Below, piece by piece: positions 1 through 8,516 of a DNA stretch of 64,000 bases. Source of the DNA: Paenibacillus dendritiformis (GTDB taxonomy: Bacteria; Bacillota; Bacilli; Paenibacillales; Paenibacillaceae); the NCBI RefSeq assembly GCF_015845845.1, contig NZ_LDIG01000159.1, positions 1 to 64,000 on the forward strand, read 5' to 3'. How positions within the stretch are numbered: position 1 is the first letter of the stretch; each line of letters starts with the position of its first letter. The notes beneath the pieces are model-generated. The model was not told where the DNA came from and did no database searches. It saw only the letters and a list, made by a program, of their open reading frames with translations. The position numbers were made by a program, and so were the translations under genes.

Positions 1-211
1 CAAAGTCACTTTTCCCTTGACAAAGTAGCCCCAGGTACGCGTAGACCACATCCGGGTGAGTGACCGTGGGTTGATGTACACCGGGAAGCGAGGAACGAGT
101 CAAGCGCTTGGCAATCTGGGTATGGGAAAGGAGCAAGCCAATGAGGGCAAGACCGGAATGAGCGGTCAGCATCTCCACGGACTGATCCAGTTGAAAACGT
201 ACGGGTTTCAT
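1..211 (-). CDS. IS1380-family transposase, N-terminal part (cut by window edge)
   Basis: Reading the minus strand from an ATG at 211 gives an open frame of 70 codons to the window edge, beginning MKPVRFQLDQSVEMLTAHSG and continuing through LLLSHTQIAKRL and VTHPDVVYAYLGLLCQGKSDF. This is the N-terminal pattern I associate with IS1380-type DDE transposases, which cut and paste their own element; the catalytic residues would lie off the left edge. A strong ribosome-binding site (GGAGGTG, six bases before the ATG) supports the start. The outer end of the element should lie between 212 and about 400, but I could not identify a terminal inverted repeat without the other end. Whether the element is intact cannot be seen. 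Confidence 0.75.
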   Translation of the reverse strand, partial: MKPVRFQLDQSVEMLTAHSGLALIGLLLSHTQIAKRLTRSSLPGVHQPTVTHPDVVYAYLGLLCQGKSDF

Positions 212-417
212 CAATGGCACCTCCGGGGTGAGTTAAAGAAATACGGGAATTCTTCCCTTTTTCCTTATTTTACTTTACCGGCGGCTCATTTTCTAACTTT
301 TCTATGATTTCATTTCACGGATTCAGGCTGTTATTTATGGTAGGATAAAATGGCAAAATCGTATTCGTTTGGAGCGTTCAGGTATGCAATGACGCGATTA
401 AGGGAGGAGCTTTTTCC

Positions 418-918
418 ATGTCAGCATCCACGGTAATACAGCAATGCGAATTGGCGCGGGGCCATGTGGCGCAGGCAGCAGGCCAACTGGAGCAGTTTTT
501 GAACGGGCATACGCTGGCCCAACTGGCCGGCGGGCGGACAGACGAAGAGACATTGGTTTTTTACAAAGGGCTGCTGGCGGATTTCCGGCATTTGCTCGTT
601 TTTTCAGAGGTCAGCTACGAGCGGCTCGGCGTAGCGCTGCGGCGGGCGAATTTCGAACAGCCGTTTGCGGAGAAAGCGCTGTATGAGCTGTATCATCATT
701 GCGTCCATGCCTTCTTCAATCCGAAGCATGAAGCGTATACCGAGGATGGGCGGTATGCGTATACCGGCCGGGAAGCGATCCGCTTCCGCATGACCCCCGA
801 CCCTGAGGTGAAGAGGCTGGTGCAGGAACTGTCCCGGCTGTTCGAAGAGCTTCGGGAGGAGCTAAGCTATTACGAGAGCGATTATATGTCAGAGCGGCGA
901 ATGCAGCTTGCCCAATGA
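418..918 (+). CDS. YpuI-like protein (DUF3907)
   Basis: The 166-residue soluble protein resembles B. subtilis YpuI along its length: an N-terminal helical region, a KGLLADFRHLLVF block near residues 50-62, a YELYHHCVHAFFNPKHEAYTED stretch near 88-110, then YTGREAIRFR and a C-terminal ELSYYESDY motif. The biochemical role of this family is not known to me. GGGAGGAG lies about eight bases before the ATG. It stands alone between an IS element and a terminator at 971-1004. No signal peptide or membrane segment is seen. Confidence 0.7.
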   Translation: MSASTVIQQCELARGHVAQAAGQLEQFLNGHTLAQLAGGRTDEETLVFYKGLLADFRHLLVFSEVSYERLGVALRRANFEQPFAEKALYELYHHCVHAFFNPKHEAYTEDGRYAYTGREAIRFRMTPDPEVKRLVQELSRLFEELREELSYYESDYMSERRMQLAQ

Positions 919-970
919 ATGGGCCAAGCTTGGCCGGCGGACAGCCGCACAAATAACGGAATGATAGTCA

Positions 971-1004
971 ATGACGCTTCGGGTTGGAACGGAGCGTCTT
1001 TTTG
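971..1004 (+). terminator. Rho-independent terminator after the YpuI-like gene
   Basis: GACGCTTC at 973-980 pairs with GGAGCGTC at 991-998 (one G-T pair) and is followed by a run of five T. A separate perfect 14-base palindrome, GGCCAAGCTTGGCC, lies at 922-935 just after the stop codon. Confidence 0.7.
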
Positions 1005-1077
1005 TGTTGGAAATGGTATGCCGGCACGGCATAGGGGCGGCGGCGGCAGGACATCCTGTGTAACGGAGGTGACTGAC

Positions 1078-1284
1078 ATGAGTGACAAGCCATTGGTGAA
1101 TTGCAGTGTATCCAACTGCAAGTTCTGGGGAGATTACCGCTGTCAAGCCAGCGAGATTATGATCGAAATCGATAAGCATGCATCCGCCAATTTGAAGTCG
1201 GAATTCGGCGAAGAATATGGCCCCCACAAAGATAAGGCTTCCAAATCATCCGCAACCTGCTGCCAAACGTTTGAACCGAAGTAA
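1078..1284 (+). CDS. DUF1540 small cysteine-containing protein
   Basis: A 68-residue protein whose pattern NCSVSNCKFWGDYRCQASEI near the N-terminus and a closing CCQTFEPK match the DUF1540 family, a short domain with conserved cysteines thought to bind metal. Function is unknown; such proteins are common in spore formers. The frame is open further upstream, but the ATG at 1078 is preceded by AACGGAGGTGA at good spacing, so the short form is the likely product. The next gene follows closely and may be co-transcribed. Confidence 0.75.
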   Translation: MSDKPLVNCSVSNCKFWGDYRCQASEIMIEIDKHASANLKSEFGEEYGPHKDKASKSSATCCQTFEPK

Positions 1285-1308
1285 CAGAAGGTACGGGAGG
1301 TGCATGGG

Positions 1309-1653
1309 ATGAAAGCGAAAGGCCGCCGCCACAAAAAGAACCGCAACCGTGAACCGATCGCGCGGGATACCGAATTTTCTGCCGAAGCAGGAACTCTGTC
1401 GCCTCGGGAGGCGATAAACGCTGACGTTGAGAAGGAACGGGGAGAAGAAGTCGATCATTTTTCGGGAGTGGGCGCTGTCGCCGTAGGGTTTTCTCTTCTA
1501 TCGGTCATCATGTTTCCATTCGTGCTTGGCCTGAGCGGCATAGCGCTTGGAGGTCTGTCGTTTTTGCAAGGGAGCCGTTCCTTGGGGATGATCGCCATCA
1601 TCGTTGGTATTTTTGCCATCGTGCTTCGCCTGATGCTGCTGGCATCCATGTAA
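1309..1653 (+). CDS. Small membrane protein with charged N-terminus
   Basis: 114 residues. A very basic N-terminus (KAKGRRHKKNRNR) is followed by an acidic stretch and two hydrophobic segments near residues 49-75 and 79-110, so it is likely a two-helix membrane protein with a cytosolic tail. The glycine-rich hydrophobic part resembles DUF4190-type proteins, but I cannot place it in a family with certainty. I chose the ATG at 1309 (GGGAGG eight bases upstream) over the GTG at 1300, which overlaps that ribosome-binding site. Confidence 0.6.
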   Translation: MKAKGRRHKKNRNREPIARDTEFSAEAGTLSPREAINADVEKERGEEVDHFSGVGAVAVGFSLLSVIMFPFVLGLSGIALGGLSFLQGSRSLGMIAIIVGIFAIVLRLMLLASM

Positions 1654-1666
1654 TCACACTCTGTTC

Positions 1667-1704
1667 AGGGCTTGTAACCGCTGTGGCGGGGACAAGCTCT
1701 TTAT
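1667..1704 (+). terminator. Possible terminator hairpin
   Basis: AGGGCTTGT at 1667-1675 pairs with ACAAGCTCT at 1692-1700 (one G-T pair). The tail is only weakly T-rich. It closes the preceding small-gene group. The rest of the gap to 1870 shows no clear gene. Confidence 0.4.
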
Positions 1705-1870
1705 CATATAGAATGAAAAGTCCAATGCAAAAAAGATGGTGCGATCCGCCGAAAACGTGTAAAATAACAAGTAATGTCGAAGTTGCAAGGGGATCAACAA
1801 CGGCGGAAGCGGGGATAGTGGCTGCGCTTCCCATGCTGTTTTGATCTTTTTTGTTTAAAGGAGGATTTGC

Positions 1871-3049
1871 TTGAAAACATCAACGGCGTCAATGCTATAT
1901 TTTGATCATAGCGCATCCACGCCTCCGCATCCGGACGTCATTCGGACGATGGCGGAAGTGATGGAGCAGATATATGCCAATCCCTCTTCGATTCATCAAA
2001 TGGGAGGCCAAGCGGAGCAATTGGTCCGGCGGGCCCGCGAAGTCGTGACCGGCGCGTTGAACGCGTCTCCGTACGACGTCATTTTCACGTCCGGGGCGAC
2101 CGAGAGCAACAACCTCGCCATATTGGGAACGGTGCGCGCTCTTGCCGGGGGCCGCTCGCGGCATATTATCACGTCGGCTGTCGAGCATGCCTCCGTCTAC
2201 GAATGCTTCCGGGAGCTGGAGCGGGAGGGCGTCGCCATCACCTATTTGCCTGTCGATGATCATGGGCGCATCCGTCCCGAGGAGCTGGAGGCGGCGATCC
2301 GGCCGGAGACGGCGCTCATTTCGCTTATGCATGTCAATAATGAGACCGGCTCGGTACAGCCTCTTGCCGAGGCAGGCCGCATCGTGCGCGCCCATCCGGG
2401 TATCGTGTTCCACGTGGACGGCGTGCAGGGCCTGGGCAAGCTGCCGGTCGATCTGGAGGGGTGGGGCGTGCATTTGTACAGCCTCTCCGGGCATAAAATC
2501 CGGGGACCGAAAGGAGTCGGGGCTTTGCTGCGGCGGGGACATGCTCCGTTGAAGCCATTGTTCGCAGGAGGAGCGCAGGAGCACCGTCTCCGGCCGGGCA
2601 CCGTCAATGTGCCGGGCGTGATCGCCCTGTCCAAGGCGGTCCGTCTCGCTGTCGAAGAGCAGCAGGCGAATTACGAGCGCTGGTCCGAGCTGCGCGGGCT
2701 GCTTCTACGCCGGTTGGAGCAGTTGGAGCCGCTTGTGGTGAACAGCCCGCCGCTTCCCTTTGCCGCGCCGCACATCGTCAATCTGTCGTTCCCCGGCATG
2801 AAGTCCGAAGTGGTGGTGCACGCGCTGGAAGAAATGGGCGTTATCGTCTCCACCCAATCGGCTTGCTCTTCCAAGCTGCACCAGCCGAGCCGGGTGCTGA
2901 TGGCGATGACGAACGATGCGGAACGCGCGGCGAGCGGGCTTCGCATCAGCATGGGCGCCGATACCGATGAGGCAAGCATCGGCCGGCTGGCCGACGCATT
3001 GGCGGAAGTGACGAAGCGGCTCGCTCCCATGCGGACAAGCCGAAGATAA
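1871..3049 (+). CDS. Cysteine desulfurase (NifS/IscS family, thiI-linked)
   Basis: A PLP-dependent enzyme that takes sulfur from cysteine and holds it as a persulfide for transfer. Fold-type I features are all present: LYFDHSAST near the start, FTSGATESNN near residue 75, the cofactor lysine in SLSGHKIRGPKG near 212, and the catalytic cysteine in the loop STQSACSS near 335. At 392 residues it has normal length. A TTG at 1871 is the probable start because AAAGGAGG sits six bases before it; an ATG at 1892 is an alternative. It lies 29 bases upstream of thiI, as nifZ does in B. subtilis, so its sulfur probably goes to ThiI for tRNA 4-thiouridine. Confidence 0.92.
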   Translation: MKTSTASMLYFDHSASTPPHPDVIRTMAEVMEQIYANPSSIHQMGGQAEQLVRRAREVVTGALNASPYDVIFTSGATESNNLAILGTVRALAGGRSRHIITSAVEHASVYECFRELEREGVAITYLPVDDHGRIRPEELEAAIRPETALISLMHVNNETGSVQPLAEAGRIVRAHPGIVFHVDGVQGLGKLPVDLEGWGVHLYSLSGHKIRGPKGVGALLRRGHAPLKPLFAGGAQEHRLRPGTVNVPGVIALSKAVRLAVEEQQANYERWSELRGLLLRRLEQLEPLVVNSPPLPFAAPHIVNLSFPGMKSEVVVHALEEMGVIVSTQSACSSKLHQPSRVLMAMTNDAERAASGLRISMGADTDEASIGRLADALAEVTKRLAPMRTSRR

Positions 3050-3078
3050 ACAGGGGAAAGGAAAGGACCGAACCAGCT

Positions 3079-4368
3079 ATGAATTACGATATGATACTTC
3101 TCCGATACGGGGAATTGGCCATTAAGGGAAAGAACCGCGGCAGATTTGAAAAAGCCGCTTACCAGCATGTCAAGTTCGTGCTGGCGCCGTTCCCGCAGGC
3201 CCAAATTATCCGGGTGTACGGCCGGATGTACGTGGAATTGAACGGTGAGCCGATAGATGAGGTGGTTGGCGCCCTTCGCCGGGTATTCGGCATCGTGTCG
3301 CTAAGTCCGGTCAAGAGGGCCCCTTCGGAGCTGGAACCGATTGTGGAGACGGCGCTGCAGCTTATGGCCGAGATGAATCCGGGGGAAAACACGACCTTCA
3401 AGGTCACGGCCCGGAGAGCCTGGAAAGACTTCCCGCATGGATCGCAAGAAATGAACCATCTGGTGGGCGCGCCGATTTTGCGCACATATCCGCAGCTTAC
3501 CGTCGATGTGCGCCAGCCCGATATCGAGCTGCATGTCGAGGTGCGCGAGGAAGGGACCTATCTGTTCAATGAGGTGATTCCGGGCGCGGGGGGCTTCCCG
3601 CTGGCATCGAACGGTCGGGCCATGCTGCTGCTGTCCGGCGGAATTGACAGCCCTGTTGCCGGGTACCAGGCGCTGCGCAAAGGTTTGGAAATCGAGGCGA
3701 TTCATTTCCACAGCTATCCGTTTACGAGCGAACGCGCCAAGCAGAAGGTGCTGGATCTGGCCCAGGTGCTGGCCAACTACGCCGGACGGATGCGGGTGCA
3801 CCTCGTCCCGTTCACCGAGATTCAGACGCGGCTGCATCAAGATGCGCCGGATAATTTGATGATTACGCTCATGCGGCGGGCGATGATGCGAATCTCGACC
3901 CGGTTGGCCGAACAGCGCAAAGCCGGGGCCCTTATCTCGGGGGACAGCCTCGGGCAAGTGGCAAGCCAGACTCTCGGGAGCATGAACGTCATCGGGCGCG
4001 TGACCGATTTGCCGCTTCTGCGTCCGCTCGTCACGATGGACAAGACTGAAATTATCCGCATTGCGGAGCAGATCGGAACCTATGATCTGTCCATCCTGCC
4101 GTACGAGGATTGCTGCACCTTGTTCGTGCCGAAATCGCCTTCCACGAATCCGAATCTGCGTGTCGTCGAATATGCCGAGCATTCGTTGAAGGATTATGAA
4201 GCGCTGCTGGAAGCGGCGGTGGAACAGACAGAATCCCTCGTCCTGCGGGCCGGCGCAAGCCCTGACCAGGCGATTGTCCTCTCCGGGCCGGAACGGCAAG
4301 ATTCGCCCGAAGCGGAAGCACCCGGCAAGCCGGACAGCGCGCCCGCCCGGGCGGATGATTGGTTCTAA
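3079..4368 (+). CDS. thiI: tRNA 4-thiouridine synthase ThiI
   Basis: Adenylates U8 of tRNA and transfers sulfur to make 4-thiouridine. The order is a ferredoxin-like and THUMP region (about 1-165), then the PP-loop ATPase with SGGIDS at residues 186-191. The protein ends about residue 395 plus a low-complexity proline/alanine/glutamate tail (EAEAPGKPDSAPARAD). There is no C-terminal rhodanese domain, as in other Bacillota, where the adjacent cysteine desulfurase donates sulfur directly. The pairing with the preceding gene fits this. An ATG at 3079 is preceded by a purine-rich stretch at rather long spacing. Confidence 0.95.
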   Translation: MNYDMILLRYGELAIKGKNRGRFEKAAYQHVKFVLAPFPQAQIIRVYGRMYVELNGEPIDEVVGALRRVFGIVSLSPVKRAPSELEPIVETALQLMAEMNPGENTTFKVTARRAWKDFPHGSQEMNHLVGAPILRTYPQLTVDVRQPDIELHVEVREEGTYLFNEVIPGAGGFPLASNGRAMLLLSGGIDSPVAGYQALRKGLEIEAIHFHSYPFTSERAKQKVLDLAQVLANYAGRMRVHLVPFTEIQTRLHQDAPDNLMITLMRRAMMRISTRLAEQRKAGALISGDSLGQVASQTLGSMNVIGRVTDLPLLRPLVTMDKTEIIRIAEQIGTYDLSILPYEDCCTLFVPKSPSTNPNLRVVEYAEHSLKDYEALLEAAVEQTESLVLRAGASPDQAIVLSGPERQDSPEAEAPGKPDSAPARADDWF

Positions 4369-4463
4369 CACGCAAGACAGGATTCTCATGCGGTTCACGC
4401 GCAGAAAAACGTCATAGCCTGTCTCCTCTGTTCATACATGTAGTAGACAGGGGGGGACGGACT

Positions 4464-5132
4464 GTGGACTCGTTATGGATTATAGGGGAAATACTGCTGA
4501 TTAATATGGTGCTGAGCGGAGACAATGCGGTCATTATCGCGATGGCTTCCCGCCATCTTCCCGGCCACTACCGCCGCCAAGCGGTATGGTGGGGCGTGGG
4601 GGGCGCCGTGCTGATGCGCTGCGTGCTTACGGTGGCGGCCGTCACGCTGCTGCGAATCCCGCTGCTCCAAGCGGCTGGCGGAGCGATGCTCTTCGCCATC
4701 GCCATCCAATTGTCCGCCTCGCCCCGCCAAGAGCCGGATGCGATGAGAGAGGATGGCTCCTTATGGACGGCGATCCGCACCATTTTGATCGCGGATTTCG
4801 TAATGAGCCTGGATAACGTGCTGGCTATTGCGGCCATTGCGAAGGGGCGAATGGAATTCGTGATCCTCGGCATTGCCCTCAGCATTCCGCTTATCGTGTG
4901 GGGAAGCACGATCATCAGCCGCTGGCTGGAGCGGCTGCCGCTGCTCATGTATGCGGGAGCCGGAATTCTGGCCTACACCGCCGGGGAGATGATTGCGTCC
5001 GATACGCAGATCATCGCCTGGTTAGACCGGCCGGGACTTCGCCTGGAAGAGAGTCTTCCTTGGGTAATGGCCGGATTGGCATTGCTTCTCAGTGTATTTT
5101 TTCGCGGCAAGGGCAAGATCGGAACAGAATAA
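4464..5132 (+). CDS. TerC family membrane protein
   Basis: An integral membrane protein of 222 residues with seven or so hydrophobic segments. It carries the TerC hallmarks, two acidic motifs in mirrored positions: INMVLSGDNAVIIAMA near residue 15 and DFVMSLDNVLAIAAIA near 115. The family is linked to metal ion export, notably manganese in B. subtilis. The frame runs upstream into thiI, but the GTG at 4464 follows a run of G (GGGGGG) and gives a protein starting with a transmembrane helix. I looked for a yybP-ykoY manganese riboswitch in the leader and did not find it. Confidence 0.85.
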   Translation: MDSLWIIGEILLINMVLSGDNAVIIAMASRHLPGHYRRQAVWWGVGGAVLMRCVLTVAAVTLLRIPLLQAAGGAMLFAIAIQLSASPRQEPDAMREDGSLWTAIRTILIADFVMSLDNVLAIAAIAKGRMEFVILGIALSIPLIVWGSTIISRWLERLPLLMYAGAGILAYTAGEMIASDTQIIAWLDRPGLRLEESLPWVMAGLALLLSVFFRGKGKIGTE

Positions 5133-5165
5133 CACCCGTATGGTGCGATGATGCGGTGCCTGAAC

Positions 5166-5202
5166 ACAGCCGCTGCCCTCTTCGGGGAACGGCTGTTTTT
5201 TT
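5166..5202 (+). terminator. Rho-independent terminator after the TerC gene
   Basis: ACAGCCG at 5166-5172 pairs with CGGCTGT at 5190-5196, followed by six or more T. Confidence 0.85.
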
Positions 5203-5344
5203 GCGCCGTTTGCGGATTTTGCAAATTTTCAGGTGATGGTGGTATTTTTCCTGACTTTCATATACACTAGAAAAGATAAAAATGAACCGAACGCCGCACC
5301 CTGTTTAATCAAATCGTAACCATGATGCATGGAGGTATTGTCGA

Positions 5345-5830
5345 ATGGGCAAAAATCAACAATTAATCGGCATCGTTATCTTCGCTGCAGGCTTATTTAT
5401 ATTGTTGGGAAAATGGGGAGTCTTTGCTTTTATCGGCGGCACCTTGTGGCCGCTCATCATGTTTCTTGCCGGATTGGGCGCGTACGCTCTCGTTCGGGCC
5501 AGAATCGCCCCGCCCGTTACGATGGTGCCTGCCGGCATGCTGACCGTGTACGGCATCCTGTTCATGCTGACCCATTGGATTAGCGCCGGCCTGTTCACGT
5601 GGCTGTGGCCTCTGCTTCTGATTGGGGTAGGGATAGGCCTGTACGGTTATTATGTGGAAGATCCGCTCCATCCGCGGAACGCTTGGCTCGGTTCGCTGTT
5701 GTTCGGCGGGGTAGGGATCGGCTTTTTTATCCTGATGCTCATGATTACAATCAGCCTCTACATGATTGCGATTGCGCTTATCGTGGTTGGAGCCGGCCTC
5801 GTGTTCGGCCGCTTGGGCCGAAGATATTAA
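5345..5830 (+). CDS. LiaF/DUF5668-like multi-pass membrane protein
   Basis: 161 residues with five or six hydrophobic helices and very few charged residues. Repeated GLFILLGKWG, LWPLIMFLAG and LWPLLLIGVGIGLY motifs are typical of the LiaI/LiaF-like transmembrane domain. Proteins of this kind often sense or modulate envelope stress, but the soluble C-terminal domain of true LiaF is missing, so no specific role can be claimed. GGAGGT lies eight bases before the ATG. It is a single-gene unit between two terminators. Confidence 0.7.
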   Translation: MGKNQQLIGIVIFAAGLFILLGKWGVFAFIGGTLWPLIMFLAGLGAYALVRARIAPPVTMVPAGMLTVYGILFMLTHWISAGLFTWLWPLLLIGVGIGLYGYYVEDPLHPRNAWLGSLLFGGVGIGFFILMLMITISLYMIAIALIVVGAGLVFGRLGRRY

Positions 5831-5868
5831 GATGCCGCAACATGTAGAACACCATTCCGTCCGAGTAG

Positions 5869-5895
5869 AAACGCCGCCTCATTCCGGCGTTTTTC
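5869..5895 (+). terminator. Rho-independent terminator
   Basis: AACGCCG near 5870 pairs with CGGCGTT at 5885-5891 and is followed by a short T run. Confidence 0.75.
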
Positions 5896-5979
5896 TTGAT
5901 GAATCGCCTTGTTCGCCTCGCCGCGGACGAGGCCGATTCCAATGCTTGTCATTCACATCCAGAAGGGAAAGGTTCAAGT

Positions 5980-7821
5980 ATGCAAGATCGACAAAACATT
6001 CGCAATATCGCTATTATCGCCCACGTTGACCATGGCAAGACGACGCTCGTGGACAAGCTTCTCCAGCAGTCCGGAACGTATCGCGAGAATGAAGTGGTGC
6101 AGGAACGCGTCATGGACTCCAACGATCTGGAGCGTGAACGCGGCATTACGATTTTGGCCAAAAACACGGCGATTACGTATAAAGATTACTTGATTAATAT
6201 TGTGGATACTCCGGGTCACGCCGATTTCGGCGGAGAAGTGGAGCGCATTATGAAAATGGTCGACGGGGTGCTGCTGGTCGTCGATGCCTTCGAAGGCTGC
6301 ATGCCGCAGACGAAGTTCGTGCTCCGCAAAGCGCTGGAGCATAATCTGACGCCGATCGTCGTCGTCAACAAGATTGACCGTCCGAATGCACGGCCGCATG
6401 AAGTCATTGACGAAGTGCTTGAATTGTTCATCGAACTCGATGCCAATGACGATCAGCTCGATTTCCCGGTCGTCTACGCATCCGCTCTGAACGGGACGTC
6501 GAGCTTGACGCCAGAGCAGCAGGACAGCAACATGCAATCGCTCTATGATACCATTGTGGAGCATATCCCCGCTCCGGCGGAGAACCCGGATGAGCCGCTG
6601 CAGTTCCTGGTTACGCTGCTGGACTACAATGAATATATGGGCCGGATTGCGATTGGGCGCGTGAACCGGGGCCGCATCCGCCAGGGGCAGTCCGTCGCCG
6701 TCATCAACCGCGAGGGCCAAGTGAAGCAGGCGCGGATTGAGAAGCTGTTCGGCTTCCAAGGATTGAAGCGGATCGAGCGCGATGAGGCCGGGGCCGGTGA
6801 TATCGTGGCCATTGCCGGAATCAAGGACATCAATATCGGCGAGACGTTGGCCGATCCGGCGCATCCGGAGGCGCTGCCTGTCCTTCATATTGACGAGCCT
6901 ACGCTGCAGATGACCTTTCTGGTGAACAACAGTCCGTTCGCCGGAAGAGAAGGAAAATGGATTACGTCCCGCAAGCTGCGCGAGCGGCTGATGAAGGAAC
7001 TGGAGACCGATGTCAGCTTGCGGGTGGAGGATACCGACAGTCCGGAGGCCTTCATCGTCTCCGGGCGGGGCGAGCTTCACCTGGGCATTCTGATCGAGAA
7101 TATGCGCCGCGAAGGCTATGAACTCCAGGTATCGAAGCCGGAGGTCATCGTAAAGGTGATTGACGGTAAAAAGATGGAGCCGATCGAGCGGCTCGTGATC
7201 GACATTCCGGAAGATTGCACCGGTCCGGTCATGGAGAGCTTGGGCACCCGGCGGGCCGAGATGGTCAATATGATCAATCATGGGAACGGCCAGGTCCGCC
7301 TGGAATTTCTGATTCCGGCCCGCGGGCTGATTGGATACCGCACCACCTTCCTGACGCTGACTCGCGGCTACGGCATTATGAACCATGCGTTCGACCATTA
7401 CGGTCCTTATGTCGGCGGCCAGGTCGGCGGACGGCATCAAGGGGTGCTGGTCTCGACGGAGACGGGCACAAGCACCCTGTACGGCATCTTGTCCGTCGAG
7501 GATCGAGGCGTGCTGTTCCTGCAGCCGGGCACCGAAGTGTATGAGGGCATGATCGTGGGCGAGCATAACCGCGACAACGACATCGTCGTCAACATCTGCA
7601 AAGAGAAGGCCTTGACGAATGTCCGGTCGGCGACGAAGGACGAGACGGTGCGCATGAAGACGCCGCGCCAGTTCTCGCTGGAGCAGGCTCTGGAATATTT
7701 GAACGATGATGAATACTGCGAGATTACTCCGTCCACGGTCCGGCTTCGCAAAAAAATTCTGAACAAGAGCGAACGCGAACGGGCAGAAAAAGTGCGCAAA
7801 ATGTCCGAATCCCATGTATAA
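5980..7821 (+). CDS. typA: Ribosome-associated GTPase TypA/BipA
   Basis: A translational GTPase that binds the 70S ribosome and aids assembly and stress or cold growth. The protein starts [20 protein letters not shown] with the P-loop at residues 14-21, followed by the DTPGH switch and NKID near 128. EF-G-like domains and the TypA-specific C-terminal domain (ending [16 protein letters not shown]) follow. The frame extends 28 codons further upstream, but the ATG at 5980 has GAAAGG seven bases before it and gives 613 residues, the usual length. It heads the ylaG-ylaH-like unit. Confidence 0.97.
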   Translation: MQDRQNIRNIAIIAHVDHGKTTLVDKLLQQSGTYRENEVVQERVMDSNDLERERGITILAKNTAITYKDYLINIVDTPGHADFGGEVERIMKMVDGVLLVVDAFEGCMPQTKFVLRKALEHNLTPIVVVNKIDRPNARPHEVIDEVLELFIELDANDDQLDFPVVYASALNGTSSLTPEQQDSNMQSLYDTIVEHIPAPAENPDEPLQFLVTLLDYNEYMGRIAIGRVNRGRIRQGQSVAVINREGQVKQARIEKLFGFQGLKRIERDEAGAGDIVAIAGIKDINIGETLADPAHPEALPVLHIDEPTLQMTFLVNNSPFAGREGKWITSRKLRERLMKELETDVSLRVEDTDSPEAFIVSGRGELHLGILIENMRREGYELQVSKPEVIVKVIDGKKMEPIERLVIDIPEDCTGPVMESLGTRRAEMVNMINHGNGQVRLEFLIPARGLIGYRTTFLTLTRGYGIMNHAFDHYGPYVGGQVGGRHQGVLVSTETGTSTLYGILSVEDRGVLFLQPGTEVYEGMIVGEHNRDNDIVVNICKEKALTNVRSATKDETVRMKTPRQFSLEQALEYLNDDEYCEITPSTVRLRKKILNKSERERAEKVRKMSESHV

Positions 7822-7858
7822 TGGGATTTGGACAACATTGGAAAAGGAGTGACCCTCG

Positions 7859-8149
7859 ATGCAAGCGTGGCTGGCATCCCATCCATATATAAGCTACGTG
7901 CTTATTTTTGCGTTCATGGTGTACATCTTCAATAAAGTGTTCCGTACGCAGCAGAAGCTGCCCTTGCTCAAAGAAATTTTGGTGTATTTGTTTATGGCGG
8001 TCGGGGCGTTCATTCTTCTTATTTTCCAGATCGACAAGCTGCCGATCGTGCAGTGTCTGTCCGTGGCTGTCATCTTAATGTTCATGGTGCGCATCCGCTA
8101 CTTCGTGGAAGAGCGGCGGCGCAAAAAAGAAGCGAATAATCAAGGCTGA
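7859..8149 (+). CDS. YlaH-like membrane protein
   Basis: 96 residues with three hydrophobic segments and a basic C-terminal tail (YFVEERRRKKEANNQG). Its place right after typA, 37 bases downstream with AAAAGGAGTGA before the ATG, matches ylaH after ylaG (typA) in B. subtilis. Function is unknown. Likely co-transcribed with typA. Confidence 0.75.
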   Translation: MQAWLASHPYISYVLIFAFMVYIFNKVFRTQQKLPLLKEILVYLFMAVGAFILLIFQIDKLPIVQCLSVAVILMFMVRIRYFVEERRRKKEANNQG

Positions 8150-8159
8150 TTAGGATTGA

Positions 8160-8182
8160 CCCGCTGCCGTGAAGGCAGCGGG
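8160..8182 (+). other. Perfect hairpin without T tract
   Basis: CCCGCTGCC (8160-8168) and GGCAGCGGG (8174-8182) form a nine-pair stem around GTGAA. No T run follows, so it may be a processing or attenuation element rather than a terminator. Confidence 0.4.
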
Positions 8183-8210
8183 CATCTGAACAGAAGGGAC
8201 GAGGGCGCAT

Positions 8211-8492
8211 ATGATGAAGCTGCCGGTTGCGCTGTTCAATTGGCTGCAGATTAAGATCGTGGCGGATGCCCGCCCCGAGGATGGGGCGGCGAAGGAGACG
8301 GTTGCTTTTTTTGAAGATATTTTGCGCGAAGATCATCGGCTGGGCTTCGTCGCCGCGGAGTGGAGCGAGGCGGAGGACAGCTATGTCGTAACCTATGAGC
8401 GGGACGGGGCCTCGCATTCCGAGCGGTTCGAGCGGGAAGAAGCGGAACGGCTGTGGAAAGACATTGAAGCGAATCCGAAATACAACGAGTAA
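8211..8492 (+). CDS. Small acidic protein of unknown function
   Basis: 93 residues, soluble and rich in glutamate, ending RLWKDIEANPKYNE. I do not recognise the family. Codon use looks like its neighbours, and a purine-rich AGAAGGGACGAGGG precedes the start, with ATGATG offering two start codons at 8211 and 8214. It lies between the ylaH-like gene and the LCP gene with short gaps, so it may belong to the same transcript. Confidence 0.6.
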   Translation: MMKLPVALFNWLQIKIVADARPEDGAAKETVAFFEDILREDHRLGFVAAEWSEAEDSYVVTYERDGASHSERFEREEAERLWKDIEANPKYNE

Positions 8493-8516
8493 CGATTAAC
8501 ATGATGTGGAGGAACT

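Noticed and set aside
56-307. Short + strand frame over the transposase start
   Set aside because: The minus strand codes for a recognisable transposase with a good ribosome-binding site; the + frame lacks one.
4375-4435. Terminator formed by AGACAGG and CCTGTCT after thiI
   Set aside because: Only seven pairs with a large loop and no T tract.
4369-4463. yybP-ykoY manganese riboswitch before the TerC gene
   Set aside because: Looked for because TerC homologues often carry it, but the conserved GGGGAGUAG-type elements are absent and the leader is only about 95 bases.
5974-7815. Antisense frame of 613 codons opposite typA
   Set aside because: Exact mirror of typA with no domain content; typA is certain.
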